Origin: Acidobacteriota bacterium | GTDB lineage: Bacteria > Acidobacteriota > Vicinamibacteria > Vicinamibacterales > CAVVIG01 | Direction of reading: 5' to 3' | Assembly: GCA_016195265.1 (NCBI GenBank) | Contig: JACPZW010000037.1 | Span: 1 to 64,000, forward strand | Length of the DNA stretch: 64,000 nucleotides | In this document: positions 34,291 through 43,069 of the stretch, piece by piece | How the letters are laid out: every line of letters begins with the position of its first letter | How positions within the stretch are numbered: position 1 is the first letter of the stretch | Made by a program: the position numbers and the translations under genes | Notes under the pieces: model-generated | What the model was told of the DNA's origin: nothing | Database searches by the model: none | The model's input: only the letters and a program-made list of their open reading frames with translations

Positions 34291-35169
34291 ATGCAATCGG
34301 CAGCCATCATCGGCGCGGGCGAGCTGGGCGGCGCGATCGCGCACGTCCTGGCGCGGCGCGGCGGCGTCCGGTCGATCGTGCTCATCGACGAGACCGGACG
34401 CGTCGCGGCCGGCAAGGCGCTGGACATCGCGCAGACCGCGCCGGGGGAACAGTTCTCGACGGATCTGTCCGGATCGACGGATATCTCAGCGGCGGGCGGC
34501 GCCGCGGTCGTGATCCTGGCCGACCGCGCCGGCGCGCCTGGGAACCCTGGAAACCCTGGAAGCCCTGGAAGCAATGTCTGGCAGGGTGACGAAGGCCTGC
34601 TGATGCTGCGGCGGGTAGCGCAGATGGCGCCGGGCGCCGTCATCCTCTGCGCGGGTGCATCACAGCGCGAACTGGTCGACCGCGGTGTGCGCGAGCTTCA
34701 CCTGTCGAGGACGCGCGTGTTCGGATCCGCGCCCGAGGCATTCGCGAACGGCGCGCGGGCGCTGGCCGCACTCGCCGTCAACGGATCGCCGCGCGACGTC
34801 GCGCTCTCGGTCCTCGGCGTCCCGCCGGCGCATCTGGTGATTCCGTGGGAGTCCGCCACTGCCGCGGGCCGTTCGCTGAGCCGCGCGCTCGACGAGCCCG
34901 CGCGGCGTCAGCTCGCGGCACGGATCGCCGCGATGTGGCCGCCCGGTCCGCACGCCCTCGCGTCAGCCGCGACGGCTGTGATCGAGTCGATGGCCGGTCG
35001 CTCGCTGCGGCTGGCCAGCTGCTTCGTGGCGCCCGACACGTCGGCAGGCACGCGGACCAAGACCGCGGCGCTTCCGGTCCGGCTGGGCCAGGCGGGAATC
35101 GTCGAGGTCATCTTACCGTCGTTGAGTGTGGCGGAACAGGTCGCGCTGGATAACGCGATGATGCTATAG
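34291..35169 (+). CDS. Divergent lactate/malate dehydrogenase-like protein
   Basis: 292 residues. Rossmann start AAIIGAGELGGAIAHVLARR and KALDIAQTAPGEQFSTD match malate dehydrogenase N termini. The usual substrate Arg and the catalytic His (normally G-x-H-G) cannot be found: the equivalent stretch is LGVPPAHLVIPWESATAAG. A 9-nt tandem repeat (34540-34574) encodes PGNPGNPGSPGS in the region of the mobile active-site loop. Likely a non-catalytic or altered paralogue. Confidence 0.7.
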   Translation: MQSAAIIGAGELGGAIAHVLARRGGVRSIVLIDETGRVAAGKALDIAQTAPGEQFSTDLSGSTDISAAGGAAVVILADRAGAPGNPGNPGSPGSNVWQGDEGLLMLRRVAQMAPGAVILCAGASQRELVDRGVRELHLSRTRVFGSAPEAFANGARALAALAVNGSPRDVALSVLGVPPAHLVIPWESATAAGRSLSRALDEPARRQLAARIAAMWPPGPHALASAATAVIESMAGRSLRLASCFVAPDTSAGTRTKTAALPVRLGQAGIVEVILPSLSVAEQVALDNAMML

Positions 35170-35220
35170 GCGGGGTGGGACAGGTAGGGCGGGTAGGGCT
35201 GGTGGGTCAGCCCTCCCGCC

Positions 35221-35844
35221 TCACATACCGTACACAGGTCTGTGCATCGCCAAGCCGCCGGCAAAGTCGGCGAGCTGCTTGCGCAGGATCAGCCGGCCGC
35301 GATGCAGCCGCGACTTCAGCGTCTGATCCTTCACCTTCAGCATCGCGCTCGCTTCTTCGGTGGACATGCCCTGGATGTCACGCAGCATCACCGGCGCGCG
35401 GTAGATCGCCGGCAGCGCCAGAATCGCCTTGAACACACGGCGGCGGAGCTGGGACCGCAGCACGCCTTCGTCGGCCATCTGACTCCAGTCCGCGATGTCC
35501 AGCCGCGCGGGCGTGCCTGACTCGCCGTCGGCGGCAGCCGCGGCCTGACGATCCTGGTCCTGCTCGCGCTGGAACCGCGCGGTCCGCAGCCGCGACATGG
35601 CGGCGTTGAACGTAATGCGGTAGATCCAGGACGACAGCGCCGCGTCGCCGCGAAACGCGCCGACCTTCCTGTACACCTTGAACAGGACGTCCTGCGTCAC
35701 TTCCTCGGCGTCTTCCTTGTTGCGCAGATACCGGAACGCGAGCTGGTAGATCTTCGCGCCGTAGGCGTCGGCCAAGTCGGCCAGCGCTCGTTCATCGCCC
35801 GATTGGAGTCGCGTAAGCAAGTCGTCGTTCTTGGGGTCCCGCAT
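35221..35844 (-). CDS. ECF-type RNA polymerase sigma factor
   Basis: 207 residues. Region 2 AYQLAFRYLRNKEDAEEVTQ-like block (AKIYQLAFRYLRNKEDAEEV) and SSWIYRITFNAAMSRLR; region 4 HTH (PVMLRDIQGMSTEEASAMLK then LKSRLHRGR). ATG at 35844 has gagg 8 nt upstream; an earlier TTG is less likely. No anti-sigma gene is adjacent, so the signal is unknown. Confidence 0.88.
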   Translation of the reverse strand: MRDPKNDDLLTRLQSGDERALADLADAYGAKIYQLAFRYLRNKEDAEEVTQDVLFKVYRKVGAFRGDAALSSWIYRITFNAAMSRLRTARFQREQDQDRQAAAAADGESGTPARLDIADWSQMADEGVLRSQLRRRVFKAILALPAIYRAPVMLRDIQGMSTEEASAMLKVKDQTLKSRLHRGRLILRKQLADFAGGLAMHRPVYGM

Positions 35845-36000
35845 GATGAATGCCTCGATGTGGGGTAGAACACCCAAGCGGTCCGGATTATTCCATGCCT
35901 GAACTATCTCCTTTTGTCACTACGGAATAGCTAGCTAGGAAGGGCCGGTCGGACCCTCGGCAAGGAATAAAGGTCGTGTTCGGAAGCGAACGGGTGGGAT

Positions 36001-36663
36001 TCAGGAAACCGTCCGACCGAAGACGTCGCAGAAATGCGTGACGATGCGATCTTCCACCTCGCGCCGATCGACGGGGCGGCCAAGTAGGCGCGCGAGCGAT
36101 GTCACCCCGCGATCGGCAATGCCGCACGGGACGATCAGATTGAAGTAATCGAGCTCGGTCGTCACGTTCAGTGCGAAGCCGTGACTGGTGATCCACCGTC
36201 CGATGCGCACGCCGATCGCGGCGAGCTTCTCGCGTCCCACCCACACGCCGGTGAGCCCTTCAACGCGCTCGGCGACGACGCCGCAGCCGGCGGCCGTGCG
36301 GATCAGGACCTCTTCGAGATCGCGGACGTAGCGATGCACGTCGCATCGATCGGGCTTCAGGTCGATGATGGGATAGCCGACGATCTGCCCGGGACCGTGA
36401 TAGGTGATGTCGCCGCCGCGGCCCGTCTCACGCACGTCGATGCCGCGCGCGGCCAGCGCCTCAGCCGTGGCGAGAATGTGGCCGCGTCCGCCGTCGCCGC
36501 GGACGCCGAGCGTCAGGACGTGGGGATGTTCGACGAGCAGGAGGAGATCGCCGACCGAGCCGGCGCGCCGTTCTTCGACGAGCGCGCGCTGCATCGCGAG
36601 CGCGTCGGCATACGGGATCGAACCCAGGCGACGGACTTCGAGAGTGCGACTGGCTGAACCCAC
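36001..36663 (-). CDS. lipB: Octanoyl-[ACP]:protein N-octanoyltransferase
   Basis: 220 residues. LipB signatures: ETGRGGDITYHGPGQIVGYP (about 75-94), catalytic Lys in VGREKLAAIGVRIGRWITSH, and catalytic Cys in LIVPCGIADRGVTSL. Attaches octanoate to lipoyl domains, here probably of the E2 encoded next to it. I take GTG 36663; upstream codons are cctcccgcccctcccgc repeat (EGREGREGR), not protein. Follows E2 and E3 on the same strand. Confidence 0.92.
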   Translation of the reverse strand: MGSASRTLEVRRLGSIPYADALAMQRALVEERRAGSVGDLLLLVEHPHVLTLGVRGDGGRGHILATAEALAARGIDVRETGRGGDITYHGPGQIVGYPIIDLKPDRCDVHRYVRDLEEVLIRTAAGCGVVAERVEGLTGVWVGREKLAAIGVRIGRWITSHGFALNVTTELDYFNLIVPCGIADRGVTSLARLLGRPVDRREVEDRIVTHFCDVFGRTVS

Positions 36664-36728
36664 CTGCCCCACCCGGCCCTCCCGCCCCTCCCGCCCTTCA
36701 GACCGGGCCGACGCAAGGTCGGCCCCTA
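36660..36728. repeat. CCCTCCCGCC word repeat and GTAGGGGCCGACC hairpin
   Basis: cctcccgcccctcccgccct is followed by gggccgacgcaaggtcggcccc + tacac. On the minus strand the GTAGG end supplies the TAG of the E2 gene. Confidence 0.65.
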
Positions 36729-38060
36729 CACTGTTGCCGGATCCCAATTCTCGAGCGCGCGCTTCACGTGCGACATGAACTCGTCCGCCACGGCGCCGTC
36801 GATGATGCGGTGATCGTAGCCGAGCGTGAGGTACCCCATCGGCCGGATCGCGATGGCATCGTCGATCACCACTGGGCGCTTCTCGACGTTGCCGACGCCG
36901 AGGATCGCCACCTGCGGCTGGTTGATGATCGGCATGCCGAACAGCGCGCCGAAGACGCCGGGGTTGGTGATGGTGAACGTGCCGCCGGAGACTTCCTCGG
37001 GCTTGAGCTGCTTGGATCGCGCGCGGCTCGCAAGATCCGAGAGCGCGCGGCTGAGACCGATCAAGTTGCGCTCGTCCGCCTGCTTGATGACGGGCACGAT
37101 CAGGCCCCAGTCCAGCGCGACGGCGATCCCGACGTTCACGTCCTTGTGATAGATGACCGTGTCGCCGTCGACCGAGGCGTTGACGACCGGCACGGCGCGC
37201 AGGGCGTCCACGGCGGCCTTCAGTATGAATGACAGGTAGGTCAGCTTCGCGCCCGCGCGCTCGAACTCTGCTTTCTTCGCCTCGCGGATCTGTGCGACGC
37301 GCGCGAAGTTCACCTCGAACACCGAATGGACGTGCGCCGACGTCCGCCGGCTGACGATCATGTGCCCGGCGATCTTCTTGCGCATGACCGACATCTTGAC
37401 GATTTCGTCTCCGGGGGCCCCTGTCCCCCGGACGCGATCCGCGGGCATGGGCACGACGCGCGGCGCAGCGACCGGCGGCTGAGTCTTCCCCACCTGCCCT
37501 GTTTGTCCCGCCGAAGCAGCAGATGGCGCCGATGCGGCAGAGGCGGACCCAATGAATCCGAGAATGTCGTCCTTCGTCACACGTCCGGCGATGCCGGACC
37601 CGGGAATCTGCGAGATGTCGACGTTGTGTTCCTTGGCGATCTTGCGCACGAGGGGCGACGAACGCTCGCGGAGCGCGTCGGCGCCGGACTCCGCGTGCTG
37701 GGCGGCCCCGCCGTTGGTCTGAGGCTTCACGGGCGCCGCCGGAGGCGCCGGTGCCTTCGCGGCCGGCGCGGGCGCGGGCGGCTTGGGGGACGCCGGCAAC
37801 GGCAACGCGGCTTTGACGTCGCCCGCGGCGCCAATGATCGCGACGACGCTGTTGACCGGAACCGTGTCGCCTTCCTTCGCGCGGATCTCTGACACGACGC
37901 CCGCGGCCGGCGACGGAATCTCCGCGTCAACCTTGTCCGTGGAGATCTCGAAGAGCGGCTCGTCGCGATCGACAGCGTCGCCGACCTTCTTGATCCAGCG
38001 AACGATGGTGCCTTCGGCGATTGACTCGCCCATCTGCGGCATCACGACATCGGTAGGCAT
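36726..38060 (-). CDS. 2-oxoacid dehydrogenase E2 (dihydrolipoyl acyltransferase)
   Basis: 444 residues: lipoyl domain (1-78, lipoylated Lys 43 in EISTDKVDAEI), Ala/Pro linker, peripheral-subunit-binding domain (SPLVRKIAKEHNVDISQIPG), and catalytic CAT domain with DHRIIDG near the C terminus. Branched-chain or 2-oxoglutarate/pyruvate specificity cannot be decided; the sequence style is SucB/BkdB-like. ATG at 38060. In the linker (37409-37444) a GC-rich block encodes PADRVRGTGAPG, nearly the same peptide as in the gene at 5843. No E1 gene is in the window. Confidence 0.92.
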   Translation of the reverse strand: MPTDVVMPQMGESIAEGTIVRWIKKVGDAVDRDEPLFEISTDKVDAEIPSPAAGVVSEIRAKEGDTVPVNSVVAIIGAAGDVKAALPLPASPKPPAPAPAAKAPAPPAAPVKPQTNGGAAQHAESGADALRERSSPLVRKIAKEHNVDISQIPGSGIAGRVTKDDILGFIGSASAASAPSAASAGQTGQVGKTQPPVAAPRVVPMPADRVRGTGAPGDEIVKMSVMRKKIAGHMIVSRRTSAHVHSVFEVNFARVAQIREAKKAEFERAGAKLTYLSFILKAAVDALRAVPVVNASVDGDTVIYHKDVNVGIAVALDWGLIVPVIKQADERNLIGLSRALSDLASRARSKQLKPEEVSGGTFTITNPGVFGALFGMPIINQPQVAILGVGNVEKRPVVIDDAIAIRPMGYLTLGYDHRIIDGAVADEFMSHVKRALENWDPATV

Positions 38061-38133
38061 GAGGTCCTCTGTTGCTATTGCGGAATGAGGAATGCGGAGT
38101 GCGGATTTCCAATCCGCACTCCGCAATCCTCAA
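38061..38133. repeat. GCGGAGTGCGGATT inverted repeat
   Basis: aatgcggagtgcggatttcc pairs with aatccgcactccgcaatcct. The same words occur at 56391-56479. Fills the spacer between lpdA and the E2 gene. Confidence 0.75.
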
Positions 38134-39582
38134 TCACAAATGTATTGCCTCGCCGTGCACGGCGTGCGCGGCCTCGCCAATCGCTTCCGCCATCGTCGGA
38201 TGCGCGTGAATCGTGCGCATCAGTTCCTCGACCGTCGACTCGAGGCGCAGCGCCAGCGTGGCTTCCGCGACGAGCTCGGTCGCCCGCGCGCCGATCATGT
38301 GGACGCCCAGCACTTCGTCGTACTTCTTCTCCGCGACGATCTTGACGAACCCGTCGGTCTCGCCGGCCATCTTCGCGCGGCTCAGCACGCCGAACGGGAA
38401 CGTGCCAACCTGGACGTCGTAGCCGCGTTCCCTGGCCTCCTGCTCCGTAAGTCCGACGCTGCCGATTTCCGGATCGCAGTACGTGCAGCCGGGTACGTGA
38501 TCGTAATTCAGCGGGCGGGTGTCGCGGCCGGCGATCCGATCCGCGGCAATGATCCCTTCAGCCGACGACACGTGCGCTAGCTGTGGATGGCCCGGGCCGC
38601 CCAGCGTGATCACGTCGCCGATCGCGGAGATGCCGGGCACGTTCGTCTTGTACATCGCGTCCACGCGGACGTACCCCTTCTCGAGCTCAAGGCCGACGCC
38701 CTCAGCGTTGAGCCCGGTCGTCACCGGACCTCGCCCCGTCGCCACGAGAAGATAATCGGCGCGCAGCCCCTTCGTCTGGCCATCGGCGAGCTGCACCGTG
38801 ACGTCGACGCCGTCGCCGTTCACCGTCGCGGCCGTCACCTTCGCGCCGGTGTGGCTCGTGATGCCCTGCTTGCGAAACGATTTTTCGAGCTCCGCCGAGA
38901 CCGCCGCGTCTTCGACCGGCACGAGCCGCGGCAGCAGCTCGACCACCGTAACGTCGCTGCCGAAGCGCGCGAAGATCGACGCGAACTCGACGCCAACCGC
39001 GCCGCTCCCCATGATCACAATCGTCTTCGGTACTTCGTGCAGATGGATGGCTTCGTCGCTCGTGATGATGCGCGCGCGATCGATCTCGATGCCCGGCACG
39101 CCGCGCGGCGCGGACCCAGTCGCGACGATGATTTCCTTGCGCGCGCGCAGTGTCTGTTTCTCGCCTTCGAAGACGTCGATTTCTACAGGGCCGCCGTTTT
39201 TCCGGATGAGGCGCGCCGTGCCCTTGATCCAGTCGATCTTGTTTTTCTTGAACAGGAACTCTATGCCTTTGGTGAGACCGGTGACGATGCGGTCCTTGCG
39301 GGTGTGGACCTGGCCGATGTCGATGGACGCGGTGGCGTGCCCCGAGCTTGTCGAAGGGCCGAGGGTGACGCCCCAGTCCTTCGCGTGCTGGACGACCTTC
39401 AACGCGTGGGCATGTTCGAGCAACGCCTTGGTGGGAATGCAGCCCCAGAGCAGGCACGTGCCGCCGAGGGCCTTCTGCTTTTCGACGACCGCCGTCCTCA
39501 GCCCGAGTTGCGCGGCGCGAATAGCCGCGACATAGCCCCCCGTGCCCGCGCCGATCACGATCAGGTCGTACTCGTTCGCCAC
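38134..39582 (-). CDS. lpdA: Dihydrolipoyl dehydrogenase (E3)
   Basis: 482 residues. FAD site VIGAGTGGYVAAIRAAQLG, redox disulfide GGTCLLWGCIPTKALLEH (about 41-58), NAD site IMGSGAVGVEFASIFARFG, and terminal HAHPTMAEAIGEAAHA with the catalytic His-Glu pair. Reoxidises dihydrolipoamide of E2. GTG start at 39582. After DWGVTLGP a 20-nt repeat (39341-39360) inserts STSSGHA in frame, a signature of the cttcgacaagctcggg repeat known from many genomes. Confidence 0.93.
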   Translation of the reverse strand: MANEYDLIVIGAGTGGYVAAIRAAQLGLRTAVVEKQKALGGTCLLWGCIPTKALLEHAHALKVVQHAKDWGVTLGPSTSSGHATASIDIGQVHTRKDRIVTGLTKGIEFLFKKNKIDWIKGTARLIRKNGGPVEIDVFEGEKQTLRARKEIIVATGSAPRGVPGIEIDRARIITSDEAIHLHEVPKTIVIMGSGAVGVEFASIFARFGSDVTVVELLPRLVPVEDAAVSAELEKSFRKQGITSHTGAKVTAATVNGDGVDVTVQLADGQTKGLRADYLLVATGRGPVTTGLNAEGVGLELEKGYVRVDAMYKTNVPGISAIGDVITLGGPGHPQLAHVSSAEGIIAADRIAGRDTRPLNYDHVPGCTYCDPEIGSVGLTEQEARERGYDVQVGTFPFGVLSRAKMAGETDGFVKIVAEKKYDEVLGVHMIGARATELVAEATLALRLESTVEELMRTIHAHPTMAEAIGEAAHAVHGEAIHL

Positions 39583-39611
39583 GGGATCCTTATAACTTAA
39601 TGAGGGACGCG

Positions 39612-39857
39612 CTAGCGCTTCAACGAGGAGAGCGGCACAAACGCCGTCTGGGCGGCGGCCGGCGCGGATTCAGTGGCCGGCGCCTGCTCGGGATCGAGCC
39701 GGTTCACCCTTGCGCGCAGCTGGCTGATCTCGTATCTCAGCTCCCAGTACGACTCGCTCATCCGCTCGAGCCGCTTGGCGACGTGCCGGGCCCGGGCGAG
39801 CGCCGCCACGGCCGCCAGAACTGCCCCGCCGGTGAGCCACCACTGAAAGGCCAACAA
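39612..39857 (-). CDS. Small membrane protein with coiled coil
   Basis: 81 residues: one N-terminal transmembrane helix (WWLTGGAVLAAVAALAR) and a predicted coiled coil (RMSESYWELRYEISQLRARV). TTG start is assumed because no ATG or GTG is in frame nearby. Unknown function. Confidence 0.55.
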   Translation of the reverse strand: MLAFQWWLTGGAVLAAVAALARARHVAKRLERMSESYWELRYEISQLRARVNRLDPEQAPATESAPAAAQTAFVPLSSLKR

Positions 39858-39936
39858 AACTCGTACCTTATCGAACGGCTTGCAACAGTGTCAACCGCCT
39901 GAGACAATACCCGCGTTTTCTGGCGGCTGACCGAGC

Positions 39937-41325
39937 ATGAGCCACAAACCCAAGACCGTCCTCATTGTCGACGACGACGAGGGGATGCGGGACACGCTGA
40001 CCGCGATCCTCAAGCGGGAGTATCGCGTGCTGCGGGTCTCGAGCGGGGAGGCGGCTCTTCCTATCCTCAACCGCGAGGACGTGGACCTCATGCTGCTCGA
40101 CGTCCGCCTGCCGGGCATCAGCGGGTTCGAGGTCCTCCGCATCGTCAAGGAAAACTACAGCTTGGTCGAGGTCCTCATGATCTCGGCCATCAACGAGATC
40201 GAGACCGCCGTGCAGGCGATGAAGCACGGCGCGTATCACTACGTCACGAAGGACTTCGACTACGACCAGTTGCGGTCGCTCGTGCGGAACGCGAGCGAGC
40301 GGCAGGATCTGAATCGTCAGGTGTTGACGCTGTCGGCGCAGGTCGCCGATCAGGCCGAGCGCGAGTTCATCGTCGGCCCGAGCAAGATGACGCGCGACAT
40401 CGTCGATCTCGTCCACAAGATCGCGAAGCTCTCGGCCACGGTGCTGATTCTCGGCGAGAGCGGCACGGGCAAGGAGCTGCTCGCACGGCTGATTCACCGC
40501 GAGGCCGGCGATCCCGAAGCGCCGTTCATCGCGGTCAATCTGGCCGCGATTCCGCGCGAGCTCGTGGAAAGCACGCTGTTCGGGCACGAGCGCGGCGCGT
40601 TCACCGGCGCGCATCGGCAGCAGCTCGGCAAGTTCGAGCTCGCATCGAACGGCACGCTGTTCCTCGACGAAATCGGCGACCTACGTCTGGATCTCCAGGC
40701 CAAACTCCTGCGCGCCATTCAGGAAGGCGAGATCGAGCGCGTCGGCGGGACCAAGCCTATCAAGACCGAATTCCGCCTCATCGCGGCAACCAACATCGAT
40801 CTTGATAAGGCGGTGAAAGAGGGACGGTTCCGGGAAGATCTCTACTATCGCGTCAACGTCATCCCGATCAAGCTGCCGCCGCTGCGCGAACGCACGGAAG
40901 ACGTCCCGCAGCTCGCGGACTTCTTCCTCCGGCGGTACAACACGCGGTTCCGGAAGAGCATTCAAGGCATCACCGACTCCACGATGGCGTTCCTAAAGAA
41001 GTACTGGTGGCCAGGCAACATCCGGGAGCTCGAAAACCTGATAGAGCGGCTGGTCGCCGTCAGCGATAAGGACTACATCTCTGAAGAAGATCTACCGCTC
41101 GAGTTTCATTTCGCGCAGCTGGAGCCGCGGGGCGCGGGCACAGACAATCTGTTTGAGGATGCGACGAATACCTTCGAGCGGAACTTCATTTTGCGCGCGC
41201 TCGAGAAATGCGGCTGGAATGTGACTGGGACTGCGGAGTACCTTGGAATTCCGTTGAGTACGTTGAAGTACAAGATGGACAAGCTCGACGTGCGTCAACT
41301 TGCGAAACGATTGCGCGGAGCATGA
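39937..41325 (+). CDS. NtrC-family sigma-54-dependent response regulator
   Basis: 462 residues: receiver domain (1-120, phospho-acceptor Asp 55 in LMLLDVRLPG), AAA+ domain with Walker A GESGTGKE (173-180), the sigma-54 contact loop GAFTGA (220-225), Walker B TLFLDEIGD, and a C-terminal Fis-type helix-turn-helix (WNVTGTAEYLGIPLSTLKYK). ATG at 39937. It lies 293 bp upstream of the radical SAM gene, whose promoter has sigma-54 form; the Cache kinase at 44663 is the likely partner. Confidence 0.93.
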   Translation: MSHKPKTVLIVDDDEGMRDTLTAILKREYRVLRVSSGEAALPILNREDVDLMLLDVRLPGISGFEVLRIVKENYSLVEVLMISAINEIETAVQAMKHGAYHYVTKDFDYDQLRSLVRNASERQDLNRQVLTLSAQVADQAEREFIVGPSKMTRDIVDLVHKIAKLSATVLILGESGTGKELLARLIHREAGDPEAPFIAVNLAAIPRELVESTLFGHERGAFTGAHRQQLGKFELASNGTLFLDEIGDLRLDLQAKLLRAIQEGEIERVGGTKPIKTEFRLIAATNIDLDKAVKEGRFREDLYYRVNVIPIKLPPLRERTEDVPQLADFFLRRYNTRFRKSIQGITDSTMAFLKKYWWPGNIRELENLIERLVAVSDKDYISEEDLPLEFHFAQLEPRGAGTDNLFEDATNTFERNFILRALEKCGWNVTGTAEYLGIPLSTLKYKMDKLDVRQLAKRLRGA

Positions 41326-41544
41326 GCAGAGCCAAGAACCTGACCGCGACGGTCAAGTCATTGCCTTTCCCACCTAATCCTCTGATTTCCCAGCACTAAC
41401 CTCGATATACCAACAGTCATTCGGACACGCGCGGACAATGAATTGCCCGCGGTGACCGACGGCTCCAACTGACTCTTCTCCCGCGGCTCAATCGATCGGT
41501 TGATTCCCCGAGCAAAACCTGTGCATTTTCCTCGACGCCGCAGG
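41326..41544. other. Regulator-to-maturase spacer
   Basis: About 220 bp without a gene, lower GC than its surroundings, no dispersed repeat. Binding sites for the NtrC-type activator would be expected here, but I could not identify a convincing palindrome. Confidence 0.4.
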
Positions 41545-41559
41545 TGGAACACCCGTTGC
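41545..41559 (+). promoter_or_regulatory. Sigma-54-type promoter
   Basis: TGGAACACCCGTTGC matches the -24/-12 consensus TGGCACG-N4-TTGC with two mismatches and exact GG-to-GC spacing. Transcription would start near 41571, upstream of the ATG at 41618 and downstream of an alternative ATG at 41564, which helps choose the start. Confidence 0.65.
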
Positions 41560-41617
41560 AGCCATGCATTGCGACCGGCGTGCTGAAACGTTCTACCAAG
41601 AATTGATCCAGCCGTAC

Positions 41618-43060
41618 ATGCAGCCTTCGATATTCAACCTTCGGGTTCCGCTCGCGGCGCGCGACGACGTGTTCCTGATGAACACGCTGACCGACGCGCA
41701 GCTGGTGGTGTCGCCGGATGTGACGGCGCTACTCGATGAGATCGCGCGCGGCGAATTTCGTGGGGCGAGCGGCGTTGCTCCGGAAACGCGCGAAGCACTC
41801 GACCTGCTGTGGGAAAACGGCTTCCTCGTCACCGACGGCGACACCGAGCGCCGCGCGCTCAACGACTACCTGACCGGCGTCAAGAACGACAGCTCGGAAT
41901 TCAGCGTGACCGTTTTGACGACGCTGCAGTGCAACTTCGCGTGCGACTACTGCTTTCAGGGCGATCACGGCGACTACAACGATCGCGCCGACAAGATGTC
42001 GCTCGCCACGGCCGCGCGCGTCGGCGACTGGATCGAGCGCGAGCTCGACCGCGTGCGGCCCGAGCGATTCGGGCTGACGTTCTTTGGCGGCGAACCGCTG
42101 CTCAATCTGCCGGTGATGTACCTGCTCGCCGAGCGCCTGTGGCGCGCCGCCGAGGCACGCGGCGTGACGATGTACACCAACATCATCACCAACGGCCTGC
42201 TGCTGACCGAGGACGTCGTCGATCGCATGCTGCCGTTCGGACTGAACGGCATCAAGATCACGCTCGACGGCGACCGGGACACGCACAACCGCATGCGGCC
42301 GTTGCGCGGCGGCCAGGGCACCTTCGATCGCATCGTCGAGAACATCCGTCGCGTGGCCGGCCGTTGCCGCATCGCGATCGGCGGCAACTTCGACGAGAGC
42401 TCGATCGACAGCTATCCCGCCCTGCTCGACTTTCTGAAAGCACAGGATTTCGCCGACAAGCTCGTCAAGGTCAATTTCAAGCCCATCGTGCGCGCGGAGC
42501 CCGTCGCGCCCAAAGGGATGATCCCGCTGACGCTGGTCGGCGCGGCCGGCGCCCCCGGTGCAAAAGAGAACCTCAAGGGCACCTGCATGACGTCGGTCGG
42601 TTCCGGCGCGGGCAAGGCGTGCGATTCGTGCGGCGGCCTGGAAGACAAATGGACGGCGCTGCGCGAGGACACGAAGCGGCACGGGTTCCCGACGGCGGAT
42701 GGCGTGCCGAAGGGCATGTGCCACGTCCACCGGACCCACGCGCACACCATCGGCCCAGACGGTTCGCTCTACGCGTGCCCCGGTTTCACCGGTCAGCTCG
42801 CGATGTCCACGGGCCATATCGACGATCGCAAGGACGCGCTGCGCGAGTCAGCGCTCGAGAAATTCAATCGACTGCATCCGTGGAAAGAGTGTGGAGACTG
42901 CGCGTTCATCCCGACGTGTGCCGGGGGGTGCGTGGCGGCCTCGCATTCACAGACTGGTGACATGAACACGCCGACATGTCACAAGTCCAGTTTTGAATCG
43001 GCGCTCATCGCGCTGGCGCATGAAGCGGCCAGCAAAGACGCGGCTACTCAGGCTGCGTAG
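41618..43060 (+). CDS. Radical SAM/SPASM peptide maturase
   Basis: 480 residues. An N-terminal RiPP-recognition-like region (1-95) precedes the radical SAM core with Cys 105, 109 and 112 in LQCNFACDYCFQGDHG, then FFGGEPLLN and NIITNGLLL strands. The C-terminal SPASM region binds two more Fe-S clusters: Cys in GTCMTSVG, ACDSCGG, GMCHVH, LYACPGF, WKECGDCAFIPTCAGGC and PTCHKSS. Such enzymes install C-C, C-S or cyclophane links in short precursor peptides. The start at 41618 is downstream of the predicted transcription start. The precursor gene follows 9 nt later, with its ribosome site overlapping this stop codon. Confidence 0.9.
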   Translation: MQPSIFNLRVPLAARDDVFLMNTLTDAQLVVSPDVTALLDEIARGEFRGASGVAPETREALDLLWENGFLVTDGDTERRALNDYLTGVKNDSSEFSVTVLTTLQCNFACDYCFQGDHGDYNDRADKMSLATAARVGDWIERELDRVRPERFGLTFFGGEPLLNLPVMYLLAERLWRAAEARGVTMYTNIITNGLLLTEDVVDRMLPFGLNGIKITLDGDRDTHNRMRPLRGGQGTFDRIVENIRRVAGRCRIAIGGNFDESSIDSYPALLDFLKAQDFADKLVKVNFKPIVRAEPVAPKGMIPLTLVGAAGAPGAKENLKGTCMTSVGSGAGKACDSCGGLEDKWTALREDTKRHGFPTADGVPKGMCHVHRTHAHTIGPDGSLYACPGFTGQLAMSTGHIDDRKDALRESALEKFNRLHPWKECGDCAFIPTCAGGCVAASHSQTGDMNTPTCHKSSFESALIALAHEAASKDAATQAA

Positions 43061-43069
43061 GAGACTACA

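Noticed and set aside
35880-35915. A tiny start-stop frame (ATG GAA TAA) after a good ribosome site upstream of the sigma factor gene
   Set aside because: Two codons only; likely chance, and the sigma gene has its own ribosome site at ATG 35844.
36664-36747. N-terminal extension of LipB (EGREGREGR)
   Set aside because: Encoded by a cctcccgcc word repeat in the spacer; LipB homology begins after the GTG at 36663.
41564-41617. Earlier ATG for the radical SAM protein
   Set aside because: It lies before the transcription start predicted from the sigma-54 element, and its extra 18 residues show no family similarity.
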